A stretch of 64,000 nucleotides of DNA from Gallionellaceae bacterium (GTDB taxonomy: Bacteria; Pseudomonadota; Gammaproteobacteria; Burkholderiales; Thiobacillaceae). Where the stretch lies: NCBI GenBank assembly GCA_028714875.1, contig JAQTLN010000002.1, positions 62,001-126,000 of the forward strand. Direction: 5' to 3'. Below are positions 1-12,000 of the stretch, one piece after another. Below the pieces are notes generated by a model, which ran no database searches, was not told the origin of the DNA, and worked only from the letters and a program-made list of their open reading frames with translations. The stretch's first letter is position 1. Every line of letters starts with the position of its first letter. The translations under genes were made by a program, and so were the position numbers.

Positions 1-3000
1 GGCCAGACCCTGCTGTCCACCACCGTCTACCACGACGCCGCCATCCAGGGCGGCGTGGCCGCCGCCGGCAGCCTGGCGCGTTCCTATGACTACACCCTGC
101 CCGATGGCGATTCCGGCGTCGGCGACATGCGGGTCAGCATCACCACCGACTACTACAACCACCAGTACGAGTACAACGCGGGCGGCACCGGCAACAGCAA
201 CAACAGCGCCAGCGCCACCGTGGCCGCGAGCCTCGCGCCCTACGCCGACCTGCAAGTGCGGAACCTCGCGGCCACGCCTTCCACCCTGCTGACCGGCGAG
301 GTCATGCACATCACCTGGAATGACGCCAATAGCGGCAATCTGGCGGCGAGCGCCAATTGGTATGACCGCGTCGTGGTACTCAACACCACGACCGGCGCGA
401 CGCTGCTCGACACCACCGTCTATCACAACGCCGGCAGCGAACTGTCCGTGGCGGCCGGCGCCAGCCTGGCGCGCGCCTACGATTTCACACTGCCCAACGG
501 CACCGCCAGTGTCGGCAATCTGCAAATCACCGTTACCGCCGACACTTACAACTACCAGTACGAACACGACGGCGTCATTCCCAATGGCGGCGAGAGCAAC
601 AACAGCGCCAGCACCACGGCCAGCGCGAGCATCGCGCCCTACGCCGACCTGCAAGTACAGAACCTGGTGGCGACCCCCTCCAGCCTGCTCACCGGCGGCG
701 TCATGGCGATCACCTGGAATGACGTCAATAGCGGCAACCTGGCGGCGGGCGCCAACTGGTACGACCGCATCGTCGTGCTCAACACCAGCACCGGCGCGAC
801 CCTGCTCGACACCACCCTGTACCACAATGCCGCCAGTGAAGGCGGTGTGGCGGCCGGCGCCAGCCTGGCGCGGGCCTGGAACTTCACCTTGCCGAACGGC
901 GATGCCGCTGTCGGCAATCTGCAAATCACGGTGACCACCGACGCCTACAACTACCAATACGAGTACAACCCGGGCGGCACCGGCGAGAGCAACAACAGCG
1001 CCGTCACCAGCGCCAGCGCGACCCTGGCGCCCTATGCCGACCTGCAAGTCACGGGCCTGTTGATCGGCCCGGCCACACCGCATTCCGGCGACGTGGTGAC
1101 GATCTCCTGGAACGACAGCAATACCGGCAATGGCGCCGCGAGCGCCTCCTTCTACGACTACCTGCGGGTACGCAATACCGATACCGGCGAGTGGCTGTAC
1201 TCCACCACCCTCTATTACGACGCCAACACCCAGGGCAGCATCGCCGTCGGCGGCGCGCTCGCCCGTAGCGCCAGCTTCACCCTGCCGCAGGGCACGCGCG
1301 GCGTCGGCAACCTGGAAGTGACGGTCAGCAGTGACTGGTACAACCAGGTGTACGAACGCAACAACCTCGGCACGGGCGAGAGCAACAACACCACGGTGGC
1401 CAACGCCGCTTCCAGCATCGCGGACTACGCCGACCTGCGCGCGCGCAACCTCGCGCTGACACCGACCAGCTTCACCTCCGGCGCCAGCGTCACCCTGAAC
1501 TGGGAAACCTACAACGATGGCTTGGCGGCCAGCGCCGCCTCGTTCTACGACCGCGTCATGGTGGTGAACCAGACGACCGGCGAGACCCTGGTCAACACCT
1601 GGGTCTACTACGACCAGGCCAGCGGCGGTTCCCTCAACGCCGGGGAAGCCCGTGCCCGTTCCTACAGTTTCAACCTGCCGCAAGGCACGCGCGGCGCCGG
1701 TAATCTGCTGATCACGGTGGATGCCGACATCGGCAACTACGTGTTCGAGTACAACGCCGGCGGCACCGGCGAGAGCAACAACAGCGCCAGCCTCGCCGCG
1801 ACTTCCGGGCTGGCTCCGTACCCCGACCTGACCGTGAGCGACATCCAGGCACCCGGCAGCGCGTTGGCCGGACGTTCGACGCAGGTGTCCTGGACGGTCG
1901 CCAACCTGGGCGACCTGGCCGCCACCGGCGCCTGGTCGGAACAGGTCTGGCTGTCGAACGACGCGGTCATCGGCGGCGATCAGTTGCTCGGCACCTTCTA
2001 TTACAGCGGCAACAATCTCCCGGCCGGCGGTGGCAGCGTCACCCGCACCGAGTCGGTCACCCTGCCGACTTTCGTCAGCGGCGCCTACCGGCTGGTGGTG
2101 CGGGTCGATGCCGGTAACGCCGTGTTCGAGCTCAATGAAGCGAACAACGCCGTCATCGACGACGTGGCCTTCGACCTGGGCGCGGCCCTGCAACTCACCC
2201 TGAACACCGCGCAGATCAACGAACAGGCCGGCGCCAACGCGGCGACCGGCACCCTGGTGCGCAGCGGCTCCACCGCCGCCGCCCTGAGCGTGAACCTGTC
2301 CAGCGACCTGGCGGGCCTGACCTTGCCGGCCACGGTGGTGATCCCGGTCGGCCAGTCCAGCGTCAGCTTCACCATCGGCATGACCGACAACAGCCTGGTC
2401 GATGGCACCCGCAACGGCGGCATCAACGCCAGCGCCGTCAACTTCGCGGATGGCGCCGCCGCTCTGCGCATCCTCGACAACGATCAGCCGACGCTGACCT
2501 TGACCGCGCCGGTAACCACGATCGACGAAGGCTATGGTCCGCTCACCATGACGCTGACCCGCAACACCGATCCCAGCGCCGCGCTCAGCGTCACGCTCAG
2601 CAACGAGAAGCCCTACAAACTGACCGTGCCGGCCAGCGTCACCTTCGCCGCCGGTCAGTCCAGCGTCACCTTCCAGGTCACGCCGGTGAACGACAACGTG
2701 CCGGAAGGCGACCGCAACATCTGGGTCACCGCCACGGCGGCCGGCTTCGCCAGCGGCGCGCGGCAATTGCGCGTTCTGGACAACGACATCCCCAGTCTCA
2801 GCTTCGATCTATCCAGCCACATCGTCTCCGAGGGTGCCGGCACCGCCGCCCTGTACGGCACGGTGACCCGTTCCTACGTCACCGACAGCCCTCTGGTGAT
2901 CCTGCTGAGCGGCGACATCGGCCGTGCCCGCATGGCGAGTTACGTCACCATCGCCGGAGGCGAGTCCTCGGTCAGCTTCCCCGTCTCCATCCTCGACAAC

Positions 3001-6000
3001 AACCTCGTCGGCGGCGACTACACGGCGACCTTGAGCGCGGTCGTGGCCGACGCCTTCTCGCTGATTCCGCTGCCCTCGACCAAGGTGACCACCGCGCTGC
3101 TGATCACCGACGACGACGGCCCGACCCTCAGCCTGTCGATCGACAAGAACGTCATCGCCGAAGTGGCCGGCGCCGGGGCCGCCACCGCGACGGTGACGCG
3201 CAATACCGATACGTCGAGCGATCTGCTGGTCTATCTCACGTCTTCCGACACCACGGAAGCGACGGTGCAGAGCACGGTCACCATCCTGGCCGGCCAAAGT
3301 TCCGCCACCTTCGCCGTGAACGCGGTCAGCGACGGCATCCAGGACGGCACCCAGAGCGCCACCCTGGTGGCCGCCGCCGCCGGCTTCAACTCCGGTAGTG
3401 TCGGCGTCCAGGTCAGCGATCGTGAACTGGCCGACTTGCAAGTCACTTCGATCAACCTGCCGACGAGCACCCTGACCCAGAGCGTCATCAATCTGACCTG
3501 GAGCGTGGGCAACGTCGGTTTCGGCGCCGCCGCCGGTAGCTGGACCGATACCGTCTATGTCTCGGTCGACGCCAACCTGTCGGCCGACGACGCGCTGATC
3601 GGCAGCTTCAACGGCACGCCGCTCGGCGTGGGCGAGTCTTACGACCGCGGCATGTCGATCCAGATCGGCGATCGCGTCGGTCCCTTCTATGTGTTCGTGG
3701 TGACCGACGCCGCCGGCAACGTGCCGGAACTGGTGGAAGGCAACAACACGCGCGGCAGCGCGGGCGTCGAGGTTTCCGCGGCCTATCACGCGGTGGTCTA
3801 CACCGACTTCGAATCCGGCCCCGCCGGCACCACCATTCCGCTCTACGGCGACGCCATCGACGCCGTCAGCGGCGCGGCCCGCGCGCACGTGCCGGTGACC
3901 ATCCAGGTGGTGCACGGCTCGACCGTGCGCACCCTGAGCGCGTTCACCAACGCCTCCGGCCACTTCACCGCCAACTTCACCCCGCTCTACAACGAGTCCG
4001 GGCACTTCACCCTCTCCGCCGATCACCCCGGCGTCTATGAACGTACGGCACAGGATGCCTTCGACCTGCTCGGCATGACCGCGCAGGGCGGCATCAACAT
4101 CGCGCTGCTCCCCGGCCAGACCCAGAGCGGCACGATCGAACTGCGCAACCTCAGCCCGGTGGCGCTGACCGGCCTCGCCGCCTCGCTGGCCAACCTGCCG
4201 CCGTCCCTGACGGTGAACCTGAGCCTGCCGGACACCCTGGCGGGTTCCGGCAGCGTGCTGTTGAACTACACACTGACGGCCGCCCTCGATTCCGGCGCGC
4301 TCAACGGCAGCACCGCGGTACAGATCACCAGCGCCGAGGGGGTGACGGTGAGCGTACCGCTGTCGGTCAGCGTCACGCCGCTGACCCCGCATCTGGTGGC
4401 CAACCCCGGTTACCTCACGGCCGGCATGCTGCGCGGCGCGCAGACCACGGTGTCGTTCGATGTGGTCAACACCGGCGGCGTCGACAGCGGCCCGCTGACC
4501 GTGCAATTGCCGGACAACGCGCCGTGGTTGAGCCTCGGCTCCAATGCCACTCTGCCCAGCCTGGCGCCGGGCCAGAAAACCACCATCACCCTGGCGCTGA
4601 AACCGGCGGCTGATCTGCCCCTGCAGGTCTACAGCGGCGTGCTCAACGTGGTCGGCACCAATTGCTACAGCAATGTTTCCTTCCAGTTCCGCGCCGTGTC
4701 CGAGGCGACCGGCGACGTCCAGATCACGGTCACCGACGAGTACACCTATTTCGCGGAAGGCGCTCCCAACCTGGCCGGCGCCACCGTGCAACTGCTCGAC
4801 GCCTATACCAGCGCGGTGGTGGCCAGCGCGGTCACCGATGCCACGGGCATCATCAACTTCAGCAACCTCGCCGAAGGCCCCTACACCCTGATGGTGAGCG
4901 CGAACAAGCACGACACCGTGCGCCAGACCGTGCACGTCACCCCGGGCGGGCTCGACACGGAAGAAGTGTTCCTGCACCGCCAGGCGGTCACCTACAACTG
5001 GACCGTGGTGCCCACGCAGATCCAGGACCACTACCAGATCACCCTGGAATCCACCTTCGAGACCGAGGTGCCGATGCCGGTGGTCACGGTGGACGAGCCG
5101 TTCATCATGCCGTGGGTGATTCCCGGCTATGAGACCCAGTTCAACATCACCCTGCGCAACCACGGCCTGATCGACGCCAAGGATGTGCACTTCAACATTC
5201 CGGAAGACGCCGACTACATCATCACGCCGCTGATCGACAGCATTCCGACGCTGGCCGCGAAGAGCGAAGTGACCATTCCCTTCACCATCCGCCTGCGCGA
5301 CACCTCGTCCGCCTCGGTTTCGGCGAGTAGCGGCGGCCTCGCCACGGCGGGCGCCGGCAGCGCCCTGATGAAGTGCCTGGGCCTGGACACCATGTACACC
5401 TACGAGTGCAAGAACAACCAGTGGGTGGCCGTGCCGGTCAAGATCGCGGCCGTGGTGGGCTGCGGCGAAGGCATCAACAGCGGCGCCGAGTCGATCGCGA
5501 CCTGGCTGGCCGAACGTGGCGCCGGCAACCTGCTCAAGGCTGGTTGCGACGTGATCAGCCTGGCCCTCGATTGCATCGAGGCGGCGGGCGGCCCCGGCCT
5601 CACCGATTGCCAGACGGCGATCATCACCACCGCCTGCAACGCGCTGGCCGGCGGCATCGCCGGCTCCGCGGCGGGCGGCATCGGCGCCATTCCCGGCGCC
5701 ATCGGCGGCGCCCTGAGCAACTGGGCCGACATCCTCGCCTGCATGTGCAGCCTGATCGGCCCGATCGGCGCCGGCGGCGGTGGCACCAGCAGCGGTGGCT
5801 GGGGTGGCGGCGGCTGGTACTGGGGCGGCGGTAATGGCGGCTCCGGCTCACCCTACAGCGTGCCGATCGGCTACAGCGTGCCTTATACCGGCTGTTCCGG
5901 TTCCACCAGCGCCTCCAGCGCCGACAGCATCGGTTCCGGCGATACCGCGCTTACCTCGCAAGGCGCCAACGGCGTCTGCGCCGAGGTGCGCCTGCGCATC

Positions 6001-9000
6001 GAGCAGCAAGCGGTGATCACCCGTACCGCTTTCCTGGGCACCCTGGAAATCAACAACGGCCGCGCCGACACCACCCTGGAAAACATCAGCCTCACCCTGG
6101 ACATCCGCGACCAGAACGGCAACGCGGCCAACGACATGTTCGTCGTGCGTGGCCCGACTCTGGACGGCGTGACGCGGAACGCTGACGGCTCCTGGAGCAT
6201 CGGCCCGAGCAGCATCGGCAGCATTCAGTACACCTTCGTGCCCACCAACGACGCCGCGCCGGACGCGCCGATCCGTTATTCGATGGGCGGCATGCTGCAT
6301 TACATCGACAATGGCACGGTCGTGGATGTGCCGCTGTTGCCGGCGACCATTACCGTCTATCCGGAAGCCAAGCTGAACCTGGATTATTTCTGGCAACGCG
6401 ACGTCTACGCCGACGACCCGTTCACCGATGTGGTGGAGCCTTCCGAGCCGTTCGCGCTCGGCCTGCAAGTGACCAACGTCGGCAAGGGCGGCGCCGGCAA
6501 CCTCACCATCACCTCGGCGCAACCGCAGATCATCGAGAACGAGAAGGGCTTGTTGGTCGACTTCAAGATCATCGGCTCGCAAGTGGGCGCCAACCCCGGC
6601 AGCAATTCCCTCACCGTCGACCTCGGCAACATCGCCCCCGGCCAGACCACCACCGCGCAGTGGAACCTGATCTCCAGCCTGCAAGGCAAGTTCAAGGACT
6701 TCTCCGCGACCTTCGAGCATCTGGACGACAACGGCGACCTGCGCACCTCGCTGATTCAGCAGGTCAACATCCACGAGCTGATCCGCGCCGTGCGGGTGAC
6801 CACGCCCAGCAACGACAACATCCCCGACTATCTGGTCAACGATGTGCCGGACGCCGACAACCTGCCCGACACGCTCTACATGAGCACCGGCGGCCAGGCG
6901 GCCGTCAGTCTCGCGGCCAACGCCCTGGTCAGCGGCGGCGGCCTCACCCGCATCCTGACGGCCGACATGCAGGCCGGCTGGTCCTACCTCCAGGTGGCCG
7001 ATGGCCTGCCCGCCGCCTATCAGCTCACCAAGGTGCTGCGTTCCGACGGTACCGAACTGCCGGTCAACGGCATGGCCTGGCGCACCGACCGTACCTTCCA
7101 CGCGGACCAACCGGGCGCTACCTACGAAAACCTGTTCCACCTGCTCGACTACAACAGCACCGGCAGTTACACGCTCTATTACGCCATCGTCGACCATGTG
7201 GCGCCGACGCTGGACGCCCTGGGCGGCGTCGCCGCCGGCCTGCAAACCACGCCGGTGGACGCGGTGGAACTGACGTTCTCGGAAGAGATCGACACCGCCA
7301 CCCTAAGCGCGGCCGACTTCACCCTGACCCACAACGGCGTCGGCGTGGCCGTGCCCGACCTGAGCGTCACACATCTCTCCGGCAACACCTGGCGCGTCTC
7401 CGGCCTGGCCGGCGCCACCGCCGCTGACGGCAACTACCGTCTCGGCGTCGATGCCCACGGCATCACCGATCTGTCCGGCAACGCCGGCGTCAACAGCCTC
7501 GCGCTCAACTGGGCGATGGGCGCCAGCGCGCCGGTCATCCTCGACGTGCAGGCGGTAACGCCGGCCGTGCGCCATGACGTCGTCGCCAGCCTGGACGTGA
7601 CCTTCTCGCGCGACATGGACGCGGCCAGCTTCGACTGGAACGACCTCGCGTTGACTCGCGACGGCGCCGCCGTCGCGCTCAACGCGAGCGTCAGCGTGGT
7701 GCAACTGGACGCCACCACTTTCCGCGTTGGCGGCCTCGCCGGCTTCACCAATGTGGCGGGCGACTATGCCCTAACCGTTCTCGCCGGCGGCACCCTGGAC
7801 AGCCTCGGCGTGGCCGGCGTCGGCCAGTTCAGCCGCGCCTGGACGCTGGACAACACGGCGCCGACCTTCACCGGTATCGAGCACCTGACCACCAACCCGC
7901 GCAACACCGTGGTTCTGTCGCTCGATGTCGACTTCAGCGAGCCGATCGACGCGGGCAGTTTTGACTGGCGCGACATCACCCTGACCCGCAACGGCGGCGG
8001 CAACCTGATCACCAATGAAGTCACGGTGGAACAGGTCGACGCGGATACCTGGCGGATCAAGGGCTTCAACTGGAAAGTGGGCCAGGACGGCACCTATGTC
8101 CTGACCGTCATCGGCGCCGGCATCAGCGACCTGGCCGGCAACGCCGGCACCGGCTCGGTGTCGGAAACCTGGGTCATGGACATCGTCGATCCGCTCGCCC
8201 CGAGCAACCTGGCGATGACCCCGGACAACGGCATTTCCAACAGCGACCGTCGCACCAATACGCTCAACCTGAGCGTCACCGGCGATCTGCCGGAAACCGG
8301 CCTGGCGGTGCGCATGACCGACATGACGACCAACAAGGAACTGGGCTACGCCACGGTCAGCGGTACCAGCTTCAGTCGCGCCTTTACCCTGAGCGGCCCC
8401 GGCGCGCACCAGATTCGCGTGCGCGTGGTCGACGCCGCCGGCAACCTGGCGCCGGACAGCTTCCTCAACGTATTCATCGACATGACCGCGCCGGGCGTGG
8501 CCTCGATCGCCGGTATCAGCCCGAATCCGCGCACTACTGGCGTGGACACGGTGGATGTCACCCTGGATGAAGAGGTCGATCTGGCCGGCTTCACCTTTGC
8601 CGACATCGCCCTCACCCGCGACGGCGCGGCCGTCACCCTGGACGCCGCGGTCACGGTCAGCAAGCTCAGCGACAACGTCTACCGCATCGCGGGCCTCGGC
8701 GGCTTCACCGCCACCCCGGGCGCCTATCAGCTCACGGTGTCCGCCACCGGCCTGGCCGATCTGGCCGGTAATGCGGGCACGGGCGCCAAGTCGGTGTCCT
8801 GGAACACCCTCGCCGTGCTGCCCACCGGCATCCGCGGCTTCGCCTACGAAGACCTGGATGGCGGCGGTACCTTCAACCCGGCCAGCTACAACCCGGAAAC
8901 CGTCATCGCCGGCCGTACCGTGTTCCTCGACAGCAACAGCAATGGGCAACTCGATGCCGGCGAGGTCTCCACCACGACCGGCGCCGACGGCAAATACGCC

Positions 9001-12000
9001 TTCGACAATCTGGCGGCGGGCGACTACCGCGTGGCGCAGGTCACGCCTTCCGGCTGGATCACCACCGGCCCGGCCAGCGGCGCCTACAGCGTCACCCTGA
9101 CGGAAGGGCATACCGTCAGCGGCGCCGATTTCGGCAGTTTCCGCACCGGCAACATCAGCGGCGTCCTGTTCCACGACCGCGACGCCGACGGCACCCGCGA
9201 AATCGGCGAGGAAGCGATCTCCGGCCGTACCGTGTACCTCGACAGCAATGCCAACGGCGTCCTCGACACCGGCGAAGCCAGTGTGGTCACCGGCGCCGAC
9301 GGCGTCTTCAGCTTCACCGGGGTCGGCCCCGGCACCGTGGTCATCGGCGAAGTGCTGCCGGACGGCTGGCAGCGCACCACACCGGGCGTGCCTTACCGTA
9401 TCAAGAGCGGCTTCGTGCTTGCCTCCGATCTCGGCAACGTGCAGGCCGGCAGCATCAGCGGCGCCAAGTTCAACGACCTCAACGGCAACGGCGTGCGCGA
9501 TTCCGGCGAGCCCGGCGTCGCGGGCTGGACCATCTTCCTCGACAGCAACGCCAACGGCCTGCTTGATTCCGGCGAGATCAGCACCCTGACCGACGCCGAC
9601 GGCAATTACAGTTTCACCGGCCTGCTGCCCGGCCAATACACCGTGGCCGAAGGCACGCGCGACGGCTGGACCCAGACCACGCCGCTACCCGGCCCCTCCG
9701 CCGTCGATGTCAGCACCGCGGGTTCCAGCATCACCATGGAAAGCCTCGGCTGCGGCTGCGGCGGCACCTGGGCTACCGCCTCCGGATCGGCGGTGGTCGA
9801 TTACGGCGCCATCGCCATCAACACGGCCCTGGACACGGTGGGCATTACCAAGCTGCGCGCGCAGTCCGCTTATGCCAACCTGGACGGCCGCGGCACTACC
9901 ACCGTCATCATCGACACCGGTATCGACCTCAACCACAGTTTCTTCGGTCCCGACCTCAATGGTGACGGCGTCGACGATCGCATCGTCTATCAGTGGGACT
10001 TCGCCAATAACGACGCCGACGCCAGCGATGTCAACGGCCACGGTTCGCACATCGCCAGCCTGATCGGCTCGCAGGACAGCCGTTACTACGGGGTCGCTCC
10101 CGGCACCGACCTGATCGCCCTCAAGGTGTTCGAGGACTCCGGGCGCGGCACCTTCGCCTACCTGGAAAAAGCCCTGCAATGGGTGCTGAACAACTACCAG
10201 ACCTACAACATCGGCGTGGTCAACCTGTCCCTGGGCGATGGCGGCAACTGGACCGATGAGTTCTCGCGCTACGGCATCGGTGACGAACTCGCCGCGTTGG
10301 CGCAGACCGATGTGATCGTGGTCGCCGCCGCCGGCAACGACTATCTCCAGTTCGGCCGCATGGGCGTCGCCTACCCGGCCTCCGACCCGGCGGCCATCGC
10401 CGTCGGCGCCACCTGGGCGGCCGACTTCGGCGGCCCCTGGACGGTCTACACCGGCGCCACCAACTACAGCACCGGCGTCGACCAGATCGCCGCCTTCTCG
10501 CAGCGTGATACCTCGCTGCTCGACACCTTCGCGCCGGGCGCCCGCTTCAACGGCGCCAACGCCACGGGCGGTGTGCAGACCATGCAGGGCACCAGCCAGG
10601 CGACCGCCTTCGTCTCCGGCGCCGCCGCGCTGGCCCAGCAGATCGCCCACGAAACCCTGGGACGCGGCCTCACCACCGGCGAGTTCGCCACCTTGCTGCG
10701 CAACACCGGCGATCTGATCATGGACGGCGACGACGAGATCGATAACGTCGTCAACACCGGCCTGCAATTCCCGCGCCTCAACATGGAAAAACTCGCGGCC
10801 GCCATCGCCACCCTCGGCGCCACTCCGGCCGGCGGCGCCGGCGGCAGCGGCGGCGGCAACGTCGGCGGCGTGCTGCAACAAGCCGCGCGGGGCGTGCACA
10901 CCCTCGTCCTGAGCGCCGGCGACAACCTCGGCAGCCTCGATTTCGGCAACTTCCAGTTGATGAACGTCAGCGGCAGCCTTTACGACGACCTTAACGGCAA
11001 CGGCGTGATGGACGCTTCCGACAGCGCCCTGGTCGGCTGGAGCGTGTTCCTTGACGGCAACGGCAACGGCACCCTGGACGCGGGCGAGACCAGTGCGGTG
11101 ACCGACGCCAACGGCGCGTACCGCTTCAATGACCTCGGCCCCGCCACTTGGCGCGTCGCCATTGCCGCGCCGGACGGCTGGCTGGTCACCACGGACAGCT
11201 TCTTCGACGTGTTCGCCAACAGCGGCCAGAGCGCGACCGGCAACTTCGGCGCCAACCACCTCCCGGTGGCGGTGGACGACAGTTACAACGCGGACGAAGA
11301 CCAGGCCATCAACGGCAACGTGTCCGGCAACGATACGGATGGCGATGGCCCCGTTTATAACGCGACCCTGGTCACCGGCCCGGCGCATGGCGGTCTCGTG
11401 TTCAACGCCGACGGCGGCTTCACCTACACCCCGGCGGCCAACTACCACGGCGCCGACAGCTTCACCTATCGCGTATCCGACGGCCTCAGTCAGAGCGGTA
11501 TCGCCACGGTCAGCCTGACCCTGGCCTCGGTCAACGACGCCCCGGTGGCGGCGGACGATACCTATACCGTGCTGGAAAACGGCGGTATCAGCATCGCCAC
11601 GCCCGGTGTGCTGACCAACGACAACGATGTGGATGGCGACACGCTCAGCGTCACGCCGTTCAACGGCCGCACCAGCCACGGCGCGCTGGAGTTGTTCGCC
11701 GACGGTCACTTCAATTACACCCCCGATGCCGGTTACGCCGGTGATGACGGTTTTGCCTATGAAGTCAGCGACGGCGCGCTGAGCAGCGGCGCCAACGTGG
11801 TGTTGCACGTTAGCGCGGTGAATCACGCCCCGAACGCGGTGGACAACGCCTACGCGCTGGATCAGGACAGCAGCCTTACGGTGGATGGTCCCGGCGTCCT
11901 CGGCAACGACAGCGACCCGGATGGCGACAGCCTCTCCGCCGTTCTGGTCGGCGCGGCCTCCCACGGCACGGTGACGTTCAACACCAACGGCGGCTTCACC

